Shown here: positions 22,928-34,088 of the stretch, in pieces
Layout: the number at the start of each line of letters is the position of its first letter
How positions within the stretch are numbered: the first letter of the stretch is position 1
NCBI RefSeq assembly: GCF_019649055.1
Contig: NW_026570474.1
Location: 28,201 to 92,200 of the forward strand
Source: Paramacrobiotus metropolitanus
Taxonomy: Eukaryota; Tardigrada; Eutardigrada; Parachela; Macrobiotidae
Direction of reading: 5' to 3'
DNA length: 64,000 nt
Notes under the pieces: generated by a model
The model's input: the letters and a program-made list of their open reading frames with translations, nothing else
The model's database searches: none
Told to the model about the DNA's origin: nothing
Program-made: the position numbers and the translations under genes

Positions 22928-25104
22928 TTACCGCCCGATCCGCTGCTCGACCCGCGAGTACCGGTACAGGGCCCAGCGGAATTCTTGGAAAGACACAGAG
23001 TCCCATCGTGGACAATATCTGCAGAATATAAACAACGGAATTCATTAAAAAATTTGTTATAATTATTTTAATTGAATTTATTAACAAAATTTGTTAATAT
23101 TGTTAAATTAGTAATATTATTTAATAATATTATCGAAAGCAATAACAGCGCTCGACAACCACTAACACGAACAGAATTAACAACGAAAAAATTCTTAACA
23201 TACACTGTACCCTGAACGATAATTGCACAGTAAATATTCAAGAAATAAAAAAAAACATTGGAAAACACAAAACAATTATTGAAACGTCTGGTGTCAATAT
23301 CAAAAATTAAATACAGAAACGGGAGGAGGAAATCAAAGAACAATCAGCAAATTTCAAACATACAACTAAAAAAACGCTAAATTATACGGTTTACAGGGTA
23401 CATTATAAAATGTTACGACGACTTACATAATTTCACTTAATCGCACGTGCCAAGGCAAGTATCCAGCAAGACTGTTGGTCCGCCCGATTTTCAATATTAA
23501 TTCCGGATCCGGAAAAGGCTGCTTATCTACAACGCAAAAGTTTATTCAACTTTGGTGCTTTCTGTTGCAGACTGAAAGATTAAAAGCCAAACTGCAGACA
23601 AATCTTGGCAGTACACTGCACGAAAAACAAAACCACGCGCAAACACATTTTAAAAAAATAAAAGCGTCAAGTCTGTTTATCCGTGGGCTGAAATGCACAT
23701 AGCCAACGTATAGAGATGCGAAAAATAATACTTAAAACGCGCTAAAAGATGCAAACATGTATGCGAAATAGGCAGCGCAGAAATTAAAACCAATATCCAG
23801 GTTGACCAAGTGAGTACCGTACCTGAAATGTACGACTGAAGTACATTCTGATCAATGTCCTCGGTGGATAGCGTTCCATTTAGCACATCCCGACAGACAT
23901 CCTCGGCACATTTGGCAATATTCGATTTCCCATCCGACTCCGACAGAAATATCACATTGACACCTGCAATAAGCAATCAAAGCCACACTGCTCCAGTATT
24001 CCTTCAAAATCAAAACATAAAAAATTATAAATATTCGTAACTCACCGAAAACAGCAAATAAACATTATCAGCAAAACTAACATTAACTCGTATCCAAATA
24101 CAAACATGCTTAAAAATAAAAAATATTAGACAAGCTTTTTGAACTGCAAGGAAACCAAATCTAAATGCAGCATCCACCAAAACTTAAAATCATAGCACAC
24201 AAAATTATTTAATATACAAAAATACTAAATAGCAAATTTCTTCGTCAGTGCAACTTACCATATCATAAATTTTTAAAATAAACAAAAATATTGGAAAACA
24301 AAATTTTTCACACGGAAAGAAATAAAGCCTAAAATGTGGAGAAAAAAAGGAATATTTTACATCATAAAGCTCAATTTATTATGCAGTAATAGTGTAATAC
24401 TGTACAGTATAATAGTTTTTAATGACGATGGAGCTTCCACGTCATCACGCTGAAACCCCCAATTCCGCGTAAAACCACAAAGTCCATGCAGAATAAATGA
24501 CTTACCGTTAAAATTAATCATCTTTTCGTCCACGGCGACAGGCTTCTTAACACCGTTCTTCCGTACCCCATCCCGCAGGAGAAACTGCGACGCGGGAACC
24601 TCCTGCATCAGTCTGCTTCGCACTTCCCTCACCCGACTCATCCACACCCCTGCAACACCCCGCAACATCAACTACCGCCCCCCTGCAGCAAAACTATCAC
24701 GCAGCCGTACCCTGTGCATCATACACACTGACGTAGGCCACGCCAAAGGCGGCGGACCACGTGACGAGCTCCAGGAGGTTCTCCAGGGGAAAGCGCGACG
24801 GCGTCGCGGCGAAGACGATGCCCAGATGCACGGGGATCTTGGACAGGCACTGGCGGTCGCGGCGCGCCGTGTCGGCGTAGTCAGCGGGGTGGATGGTGTG
24901 GCGGGCGTGCCGCCAGCGCCAGATGATGGACACCGTGAAGGTGTACGCGGAGATGAGGAGATGTAGCAGCTGCCACAGCAGCAGCAGTACGGCGGAGCGC
25001 AGGGGACTGAAAATACCCATGGACAGCTGGAGATAATACAGGGATTTCAACATAACACTGTTAAAGGATGGGCCAGGCGTCAGCAATATCGATATCACCA
25101 CCAT
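22928..25104 (-). CDS. NUS1: dehydrodolichyl diphosphate synthase complex subunit NUS1 (Nogo-B receptor)
   Basis: Five exons: 25104-24711, 24649-24506, 23963-23823, 23526-23427, 23018-22928. All have GT-AG borders and compatible phases, giving 289 residues (human 293). NUS1 pairs with the catalytic cis-prenyltransferase DHDDS at the ER to make the dolichol backbone for N-glycosylation. Visible features: N-terminal hydrophobic segments; SKIPVHLGIVF; WSAAFGVAYVSVYDAQG running across the first splice; VIFLSESDGKSNIAKCAEDV; PDPELILKIG, then GYLPWHVRLSEI; and a C-terminal EQRIGR. That tail keeps the RxG motif needed for complex activity in known NUS1 proteins. The first in-frame ATG (25104) was chosen as the start; a later ATG near 25053 would shorten the leader. 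Confidence 0.93.
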
Positions 25105-26309
25105 GAGCAAAACGTCCACAGGCCACAAATATACAACCAATTATTAATTCTGAAAAAGATGATCACTGAAAATTTCAAGTCTACAACTGGAAACACGTCT
25201 ACATACACGAGTGACGATAGCCGTGCGGTCAATCCCACTGTAAGTGGCAGCATTCCATTTCCAGTGACACCAATTCCATTTCCCTGTGTGATTTTTCCGC
25301 TGCAACATGAAGTACTGATTGTGCAGTACTTGCTTTACCGGTGTTTTTGCAGGTTTAAAGAAAAAGTAAAAAGAAAACCTTACTTAATATAATAGGCCTT
25401 TTTTAAAGAATAAGTCAACCGTAAAACAGAAAAGTAAATAGTAAAGCAAAAATACGAGAAGCTGATTGACTCGTGACCATGAGAACTAAATAGTACAATA
25501 CAATACACTACATAGCAGTGAATATTTTGGTTAGTAAATTGCACAGTTCAATGTTATATTTGTTTTTCACTGTTATATTTCTTTGCAACGAATTTAAATG
25601 CTAATGTAATTACGTCTTACAATTAAATATACATAAGTACATACGTTGTACTTCGAAGCTAGCAATTTTTGTAATTAGCACCATTATACGAGAATGCAAG
25701 TATTTTAATTCATATTCGGTGGAGTATCAAAACTGATGTGTATGCTATCAATTTAATATAGAAAGATACAACATGCTTTGATTGCTTTCCCCCTTTCCAA
25801 ATTAACATGTCAGCTACAGTCATGTGGCAGCCAGGTTATGACTTTATTTAAAAGAGAAGTTTCTGCGATCATAAACCGGTAAAGGTGTATTTACAATATT
25901 CCACAAGAACCCTTCACCACCGATATCTCCGGCTATTGGCTGTCTGCACGAAATCTCTGGTGGCCGAAATGAATGGACACGGGTAGGGGCACAACAACCT
26001 TCTGATCGGCTGGAACCTGCCAACCTGGGAGACGCTGTGGCGCTGCGCTTACGGTTAGAAGTAAGTACCAATACGAACACCGCACCAGTGTATACGATAT
26101 AATTATGTGTAGCGATATTCGTATTTGAGCGGATGACCCTGGCTAGTGGCTATTACGGCTCGAGCTGTAAGTTCAGCACAGAACGGAAACGGGCATGCAC
26201 ATACGAATCGCTCTCCGCTGTTTTTAAGCGCTCCTTTGCGGCGGCTGGATTGGGAATAAGACGGGAGCTCACCAAAGTGACGGCAAGCGAGCGGACGGTG
26301 TGATATTAT
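25105..26309. other. intergenic upstream of NUS1
   Basis: About 1.2 kb, AT-rich, with no supported exon. It should contain the NUS1 promoter. Confidence 0.35.
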
Positions 26310-26733
26310 TAGCCTATTTCAGATTGCACGGTTTTGTTAGTTTCGGCTCCGGTTCCATGTGGAACCTTCCGTTCCGGGTTGTTTTACGTCCGTTCGCGAC
26401 GTTAGCAGCTGTAACCTAGCGTCGTGCGGTGACGCGTAAAAACTGTCTGCCTTACGCGGATGCTTGCAACGGCTCAGACACATGAGTGAATGGCAGGCCA
26501 GCGTATGCTGCCCGTGGATCTTTTTTGAGCACTCAGACCGCCGACCGTTAGCAGGGTGGTCACGTCCTCGCGCGCACTCGACTCGATTAATTTTTTCGTT
26601 GCTGTACGTGACCAAATTCTAACCGCACAAAGATCTGAAGCAGTTTTCATCCTGCCAACGTACTGTACTGCTTATCTGACGCCGTGCGATTCTATGTACG
26701 GAGCCTCTACCGTATGCAATCTGAAATAGGCTA
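26310..26733. mobile_element. MITE-like element with 19-base terminal inverted repeats
   Basis: TAGCCTATTTCAGATTGCA at 26310-26328 is exactly inverted at 26715-26733. Inside the repeats the arms stay loosely similar (CGGCTCCGGTTCCAT on the left, AGGCTCCGTACAT on the complement of the right). The 424-base unit has no useful coding capacity and is richer in GC than its flanks. A target-site duplication could not be fixed by eye. Confidence 0.6.
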
Positions 26734-28303
26734 TTGACTGACCTAATACAGGAAAGAGAAAGCACTTAGCTGGGAAGTAACCTATCGAAGACTGAACGCT
26801 CTGTCATGTGTTATGCCACCGTACCCGTTCGGTTTGGTTTTTGGCTCACTGCATCATTCTGCAGACGTATACATTCTCCGTCGTACAGTAATCTGTAGCT
26901 GCCACTTGATTGCCAGCATTTGCAAAGAAACGGAATGTTTTCTTGTCCGCTGCTCGTATGTTGGCGGAAAGCAGACAGTGCGAAGACAATTTAAGCCGAC
27001 CGAAATCTTCGAATGAAGTGTAGCAAAGGTCATTCATGTGTCCATGGCGTTTTTAACAGCATGATACTTATCCATTCACGACAGGCCATCGATATTAGTG
27101 ATAAAACGATAATGAATGGCATTTGTTATTTTATGTGGTCCATGCCAGGACTCAAGGACCACATAATAATTTATATGTGGTTCATGTAAGAACTTAGTTA
27201 GCGTCGTTAGTACCACTCGAAACACACGATAAAGTGCTCTGTAAGTTAAAGTGAGATTTTGGTTTATAGAAACCAGCCACCAGATTCGAAGTTTAAAGTG
27301 TTCTGTAGTTAAAGGAACCCTCTGGGTTCTTTTAAGATACAGAACATCCATACTTTAGCGCGCAGTCACAAAACACAAGCTAAACAAAAACGCTCTGTAA
27401 GTTACAGAACACTTTTACAGTGCGTCTCGAGCGCCCCTATTGATACACCGATATCAACGACATATACACCTATCCACCACATACTGGTCGTTCAAAAAAT
27501 GTTGCGCTAATAACTAACGTCTTCTGTTTCTGTCATATCGGTGATGGCCGGTTGGAGAAAAATGAGAAAACAGATTTGGACGGTAGGCGACAGATTTGTT
27601 TGTTTGCGCTGGTAACAGTGCGGAGAATGCTCACGCGGCTACGGGTTTCGAGAATAGAGAGCAATCTCGGTTTGGGCGCGACGCAGTTGGGCATTGAGAA
27701 AGCTTATTTCCTGCCACTTCATCATGAGATCGTGAGCAATGCTTTTATTTTACTTCACTTTTTTTAATTTCATACGATGATCTGCAAGCGCCACTTGAAC
27801 CCGGCTTCCGACTGCTGCAACTGCCCTACCGCTTAATCGACAGTTTACACACTTTTGCTAGAATAGTATCTACTGTTTACTTACTATGCGCGCCATTAAT
27901 TCTCGTCTCGTAGCAACGTATGACGAAATGTGAGTAGTTTCATAATTCAAAAAACCTATGGAATTTCGTGTACTACATTGTAGAACTATGTACAAGTATG
28001 TTTTTTTAGTCAGCTGCTAACCTGCTACCTGTGAGCGTCAAGGAAAGGACTGTGTGTATGTAAGTATGTTCTAAACTGTGAACTATTTAGATGACACCGG
28101 CAGCTCTAGAAAAACGCGAATGTGGTAGGCACACATATTTTTATTCTTTGCTACCTGAATACAAATCGGTTAACATTTGCACATTTCAATAGCCCTAAGT
28201 AATTAATTTACATAGTAAACTAAAGAGCTACGAGTAGTTTGCAAAAACTGATCATGTGGTGTGTGGAGACGGTCGCAGTTTCTTGTGCCATTACATCCAC
28301 GGC
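26734..28303. other. intergenic with short inverted repeats
   Basis: No gene recognised. A hairpin occurs at 27131-27166 (TTATGTGGTCC, 14-base loop, complement). The phrase GCTCTGTAAGTTA recurs near 27236 and 27391, the second time extended into a small palindrome (TCTGTAAGTTACAGA). Confidence 0.35.
27131..27166. repeat. 11-base inverted repeat (hairpin)
   Basis: TTATGTGGTCC at 27131-27141 and its exact complement at 27156-27166 can form an 11-pair stem. A partial third copy, TATGTGGTTCATG, follows at about 27174. Confidence 0.55.
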
Positions 28304-28361
28304 TCGAAATACTGGCACTACCGGTAAATATTAGTCTACCGAAAACTTTTTCTTAATCGCT
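28304..28361. repeat. 58-base direct repeat, copy 1
   Basis: Begins CGAAATACTGGCACTACCGG and continues through AAAACTTTTTCTTAATCGCT. It recurs at 28709-28765 with three or so differences. The middle of the unit is a near-palindrome (GGTAAATATTA followed by a TTACC-type end). Confidence 0.65.
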
Positions 28362-28708
28362 GTCGATTTATCGGTGATGTAAATTGTTTTCTGACACCAT
28401 CGATTTCAATAACTGGATCCTTACGCCCTTCTGTACTGTTACACGTTTTCGCCATTGCATAATCAGTTCAGCAATTTTTTCCCACTTACGGATACTGCAT
28501 CAACATCGATATGACTATCGTAGACTAGTGGCTGTCTATGTAGAGTCCGGATTTAAAGAGTACTTACTATAGAGCACAATTTTGTCCAGGAGACTGCAGT
28601 TATTAAACGCACGAAATAAATCAAGACCAGTTCAAAAAGGCAATTGGAATTTTGAAAATGTTTTCTTTTGGTTGAAATGTACTTATGGAAGTTTTGAAAT
28701 TACTGGCC
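28362..28708. other. spacer between two direct repeats
   Basis: About 350 bases without recognised features. Confidence 0.35.
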
Positions 28709-28765
28709 CGAAATACTGGCACTACCGGTAAATATTAATTTACCGAAAACTTTTTCTTAATCGCT
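28709..28765. repeat. 58-base direct repeat, copy 2
   Basis: Second copy of the 28304-28361 unit, same orientation, 405 bases downstream. Here the inner palindrome is better (GGTAAATATTAATTTACC). Confidence 0.65.
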
Positions 28766-29288
28766 ACGGTAGTCATAGCCCAATTGAGACTACATTCCAT
28801 TTAACTCGTGCAGCTTAATCTCAAGTTCAACCGTAGTTCGTAGGCAAATAAAGCTCCACTTGATGTTGTTTGCGGCAGTTGAATGATAACAGTTCTCAAT
28901 ATGGTTTTATGGTTTTATGCCAATGAACGCTTTGGCCGGGATCAATTTCAAACGGAAAATGTGGCGTTATCGGTACAGTGTACATCGCGTAGCGTTTTAC
29001 AGTAAGATACAATACGAGGAGCGAAGTAGTCGCTTGGGTAGCGCATGTGCGCAGTTCGTTGTCAACTTCAGAACTTTGAAGTTTTAAAATTGTGACCGTG
29101 ACGCAAGTTAAAATTTATCGACTGACTACTGCTATATGCAGTTGTACAGTGCAGTTGACAGCTGTGATGCTTTTCTAAAGGCATTACGGTGTTACTTTTT
29201 AATTTTTTCGTTTGGAGTGGAAGTTGCAACATACGAAGTAACTAGTTATTTACGACAGTGTGGATACTGTATCGATCGCAGTCTGCAA
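28766..29288. other. upstream region of the fucosyltransferase gene
   Basis: Presumed promoter and 5' UTR. The coding frame of the next gene is open from 29136, so the protein could start at that ATG, 51 codons upstream of my chosen start. No other feature seen. Confidence 0.35.
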
Positions 29289-31326
29289 ATGTTCGTCCCG
29301 AGAATTCGCCATCCTTTGTTGCTTTTTCTGGCAGTCATATTTATCTTGGCGACGATCTATTATTTCTTGCCCTCCTACCAACAACCTGAATCGCATTTGC
29401 AGAGTATTCACTGCGACAAACCTTGCATGACTTCTTGCGGCAATCAGATTATTAAGGTAACGCCACAACAACTGCCTCGATCCAGTGTTGCTCTTCGATG
29501 GTTCCATGTGACGGATTTCAATCTCATCTGTGCAGTCGTCTTGGAGGAAGCATGGGATTCGTATGCCGATGCGTTTGACGAACAATTTCGCAGAACTTTC
29601 CTATCAGATTCGGTAAAGCTGAATTCCGTACTCTTACTGTAGTAATTCGGTAAAGCTTAATTCATAAACATGACCCGCAAAACTGCATTACATTGCCGGA
29701 TTCTGAGTGCCTAACCAACTACTGTATTTGTATCTATTTTGTAACACTTTATTGGGACTTGAGAGTTCAGCTGCTCTGCGTTGCGGCACTGTTGTCTCCA
29801 TTCTGCCTCCACTTGCAGTAACAACGAACGAGTAGCGGAAAAACTATAAGGGTTAGCGTAACAAGCAAATGGTTTAGACAGTACACCTCGAGTGTCCTTT
29901 AAGGAACTAGCCATCGCAGTGGACTGAAAAGACCACTTGAAATGCATAAATATGGTATCCGGTTAATAGGTTAATTGTAAAATCACAGCTTTGTTGATCT
30001 GTACAGAAGTGGAGCTGGCATAAGTAAAGCTGCGCTTTGACGTCGAAGCGCAACGCTTACACGGGCACGGAGCAAGTAAATTGATACCTCATCCTAGAAT
30101 AATTTTTATTCACGAATCACGTAACTGGCTCACGCGCCATATACTTTTAACTCGCTCTTTTTTTCGTGACCGGTGCATTCCGCGCCGCGTAATGCTTACA
30201 TTATTAAGTTTGCATCGAGCAAGTACTATATATTAGAGTTATTCTAATCAAATGAAGAAATTTACTTCTATCTGCCTGCTTTCAGGTTAAGCGTTTTATG
30301 ATGACATACAGAGATAACTGTCACCCTAGCCGGCTACTTTTCGGTGCCTTTCTCGGACATAGCCCCGGACTGGGATTCGGTTCCATCTTGAGCAATGGAT
30401 TAGGAGCATTTCACATCGCGGAGTTGACGGGGCGACGCTACCAGATTGTGCATCACGAATGGCCGTACGAAAAACTGAGCACATTTTTCGACGATTTTGC
30501 CGGTTTCACTCCGTGCCCTTTATTTGCTGAATTGTCCAAAGAACAAGCTGAGCGCTTGCTGAAAAACGCGGGCACTTACAATGTAACGTACGCCAGTAAC
30601 ACCGTAAAGGTCAGCCGCGATGTGGATGCCGCTCCGTTGAATCCGTCCAATGAATTCAACGCCATGCGCATCGTTTTAAGCGAATTGTATCGAGAAGACT
30701 TTCAGGGTTCCTTCCGCACCAAATCCCTGCTGACCAAATCGGTGTGGCAGTTGAAGCCGCAATTTCGTGAATTTATTAAAGTGCTGCTATCGAGTGTGCT
30801 ATCCCAAGGATTTGTCGGAGTGCACATGCGCCGCACGGACAAAATTACCAACAAGGAAATGGCGGATATTCCCATTGAACGGTTTGCTGACGCAATCCGC
30901 AAGCTCGTTGTAACGAAAGCGTATCCACGATGTGCCGTGTTTGTGATGACGGATGACGAATCTGCTTGTGATTTGCTGCGTACGCTTTTGCGGAGGGATG
31001 CTTGTGCGGTGTACACGATTGTGGACTTGACGCAGCTGCACGGATTTAATCCAATGCAGCTGTTTGTGGATCCTTTAAAGCAAGTAAAGCACGGTGTCCC
31101 GCGGCTAAACAGGGCCTACTGGACCAAACACACCACGCAGCTGATTATGGAGCTCACCATATTATCCCTCGCCTCGGACGTTGTCTGCACTTTAAGTTCT
31201 AATGCATGCAATTTGGTGGCGCTTTTACGCGGCTCACACAATGAAACTGTTCATTCCTTGGATCTAGACTGGTGTCCTTCGAATTACACGGGATATAACA
31301 CATCCTGCGTGCTGCACACGAACTGA
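29289..31326 (+). CDS. fucosyltransferase of the alpha-1,6 (GT23/FUT8-like) superfamily
   Basis: Two exons, 29289-29612 and 30286-31326, joined in phase 0 across a 673-base intron, encode 454 residues. I chose the ATG at 29289 because it gives a short basic tail (FVPRIRHP) followed at once by a membrane anchor (LLLFLAVIFILATIYYF), the type II topology of Golgi transferases; 29136 is an alternative. The catalytic part shows GLGFGSILSNGLGAFHIAEL, the GDP-fucose-binding signature GVHMRRTDK, FVMTDDESACDLLR, and ASDVVCTLSSNACNLVALL, in the same order as FUT8 and NodZ-type enzymes. FUT8 normally carries a coiled coil before and an SH3 domain after the catalytic part. Here the stem is short and the SH3 is absent, so it may be a divergent relative with another acceptor. 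An earlier donor at 29457 is also possible. Confidence 0.8.
29613..30285 (+). other. intron of the fucosyltransferase gene
   Basis: Donor GTAAAG, acceptor CTGCTTTCAG. No nested feature seen. Confidence 0.6.
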
Positions 31327-31770
31327 GATTTTACATTGATGTTTTGCGGCCAGTGTAATGTATCAGATCTGGCTAGTATGCTGTATGTACAGTTTTCGTT
31401 TTCCTAATGTTTTCCTGATGATTCCTAATGTTTCATTTTCCTAATGTATATTTTATTTCTGGGTCAGCATTTTTTGTTGGAAGCGCTATTGGTGTAAAAG
31501 TATCAGATCAAGTACCAGATCAACACGAGGAGGCTGTCTCCACTATTAAACAGTTGGAGCTACCTGTGCAGTGTGCAGTAGCAAAAGTTACGCAGTAAAA
31601 CGAACGTTATCATATTATTGAATCGCCAAGATTTGTGAATGTTTCGATTCATTGCGCCGGCTCTGACTGTAGACCACAAGAAGCGCGAAGGTGAAGCGTT
31701 TTTTTTCAGTTTACGTACTTAAAAACTGAATGGAAAAGACCCATGTAAATTCTTACACTACAAATACCGT
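31327..31770. other. 3' flank of the fucosyltransferase gene
   Basis: A small patch near 31398-31446 repeats the word TTCCTAATGT three times. Otherwise no signal; the retroelement remnant begins soon after. Confidence 0.4.
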
Positions 31771-33075
31771 ATGCGGTATAATTCGAAATATACCAGCCTT
31801 CTTGGAGCACCGGTATTAGACGATGCAATCGCCCCGATGTTTACCGAAAAAGCAACGACACTTCTTTCGGTTTGTGAGGGAATGCAGCTTCTCCCGCGAC
31901 ACCAAGCTTTATACCTCCTGAGACACTGTCTCGGCGCGCCTAAAATTATTTACATGCTAAGATGTTGCAACGCGTGGAGGTATCCGCAGCAACTGTATCA
32001 GATAGACGAAACGCTACGCTCCTGTTTCCAGCAGCTGTGCAACGTCCGAACCAATCATGATGATTACCCTAGTTGGCGGCAAGCCAGTCTCCCGGTCAGC
32101 AGAGGGGGTATCGGTATACGTGCTCTAAACCTGTGGAAGTTAAACGCCCGTCAAGTAGAACTGCCCGAAGCTAACTTCCGGAAATTGCAGAAAACCTGGG
32201 ATTTACCGATATGCAACGTATCTTTGTCTACCTTGCTGGATGTGTACCGCGACGATGAGATTAATAAAGCGCGCTTACTTGCCCAGTCACGGCCGGAAGC
32301 AGGCATTTGGCTGAACGCTCTGCCCTCCGCCCACATTGGGAATTTACTCGACGACGACACGCTGAAAATTTCGGTTGGCCTCAGACTTGGCGCGGTTATC
32401 TGTGAACCACGTGAGTGTAGGAAGTGTCACAAGCCAGTAGACCGTTATGCACACCACAGCCTATCTTGCGCTTTCTCAGCCGGCAGGCACCCACGGCACG
32501 GCGGGCTCAATAACACTGTACGCCGCGCCCTGGTTTCTGCCGGCTTCCCCACTAAACTGGAACCACGCGGCACCTCACACACGAGCGAACGACGCCCAGA
32601 CGGCTGCACAACGTTTGCATGGCAGAGGGGTATGTGCTTGGCGTGGGATGTCACTTGTGTCGATACGGTTGCTGCTTCCCATTTAAGGTCTACATCGTCG
32701 ACTGCCGGATCGGCCGCGGTACAGGCAGAGGAAAGGAAAGCCATTTTGTACTCGTATCTGTGTGGGCAATACATTTTCGCAGCCATTGCCTTCGAAACAA
32801 TGGGCCCATGGGGACCGTCAGCTACCGCCATTATCAAGGAAATCGGGAAACGTTTATGTAATCAAACCGAAGAGGCTCGCTCCCATGAGTTTCTCCGGCA
32901 GCGATTGTCTTTGGAGATTCAGCGGGGAAACGCGGCTTCAGTTTAGGAACAATGGATGGAGTTGAAAAGTTTATTGAACTTTTTCTGTTGTGATCATTGA
33001 GCTTTTTTCATTGTTTGGTTAAATTGTAAATGTTTATTGATTTGTACTCTGACGTCGTTTACAAATAAAAGCCTA
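31771..33075 (+). mobile_element. non-LTR retrotransposon remnant (copy 2), 3' half of ORF
   Basis: A 391-codon frame (31771-32946) encodes the region downstream of a reverse transcriptase: SWRQASLPVSRGGIGIRAL, NALPSAHIGNLLDDDTL, a Cys/His cluster (CRKCHKP, then HHSLSCAFSAGRHPRHGG), RPDGCTTFAWQRG, WDVTCVDTVAASHL and RQRLSLEIQRGNAASV. The catalytic palm with its YADD-type motif is absent, so the copy is 5'-truncated, yet this frame has no stop and may be young. About 120 bases follow to AATAAAAGCC near 33066, a likely polyadenylation signal. It lies head-on to the beta-sandwich protein gene, whose stop is at 33104. Confidence 0.75.
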
Positions 33076-33103
33076 TTTAGCCAGTCGTTAGTGCAGAGTC
33101 CTT

Positions 33104-34088
33104 TTAGTGAACAACGGATACCATTTCGTTAATGGGCGTAAGCTGCATTGCGTTAAACGCAACTACTTTCCATGTGTTTCCCATTCGGGTTGGCACAAAG
33201 TATTGACCCCACAAGGACTCGCCTCGATAGATGTACACCGCCGCACTGGAATCCGCCATGCCCCAACTGGTGAGGTTAGTCTTGTCCATCTTGTCATATA
33301 CGCTGACTTCGTAGATACCAGGCAGTTGCTTCTTAATCACTGTGCTGTCGACCTTATTTCCAATAAAATCGTTATGCACGAGACTATCAGCGCTGACAGG
33401 AGAGAGAGCTTCGACATGACCGCGGAGAGCGCTATTTGCCAGAGGACACTTTATGTAATTCATATGCATGGTGCGGATGCATGTCCCGCATGATGACCCG
33501 AATTTCGTTGCTACTTATTTGCGGATGCAGTATTCCAAAAGGGTACACCTTCGTTTGTCCACCAATAACGCTTATAGTGAAAAATGATCCGTTTCCGTTG
33601 TGCCCGGATACACTAGCGGTATAGTACCCGGTGGGCAGCTCAATTGTCCAGTGTCCGGCGTTGTCTGTTGTGGTGGTCGCGTTTGTCAAATCGGTGAAGT
33701 TATATAAACCCGATCGGAACTCGATGCTGGTATGACTGGCACTCACCGCTCTTATCGAGGTGTGTCAGATGCCCACTGGCTCTACCCAACCCAGTGAAAC
33801 GCTGAGGGATAAGCATTAGCGGCTCCATGAACGTTTCATGATTCAGATTGAACTGATGTTGAAAATTGCGTACGTTGACTGGATGGTAACCAGCTGTTTC
33901 GAAGACAAGACTGTAGCCTCTTCGTCTCGGCAACCGCCCTGAAAATTCTCCAGAGGAATTGGTAGTAGCGTTGATTCTCTTAAACGGCACACCACTTTGG
34001 TCGAATAAGGTCACCAATATAAGTGTGTAGTTCATCGCCTGGCAGGTATCGGCATTCTTTGCACTCCAGAAGCAAAGAACGGACAGAT
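33104..34088 (-). CDS. carboxypeptidase-regulatory-like (beta-sandwich) repeat protein, 5' end missing
   Basis: Three exons with compatible phases: 34088-33791, 33726-33498 and 33448-33104, separated by introns of only 64 and 49 bases. About 289 residues are visible. The first exon has a typical carboxypeptidase-D regulatory repeat: VTLFDQSGVPFKRINATTNS, then GEFSGRLPRRRGYSLVFETA and GYHPV. The second has a similar sandwich (DNAGHWTIELPTGYYTASVS, then GHNGNGSFFTISV). The last ends in another beta-rich module with WGMADSSAAVYIYRG and NTWKVVAFNAMQLTPINEM. There are several N-glycosylation sites (NAT, NSS, NFT, NLT). An extracellular role is likely; no enzyme motif is seen. A first exon with a signal peptide should lie above 34088, but I could not fix it. 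The second intron has a weak donor (GTCATC). Confidence 0.6.
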
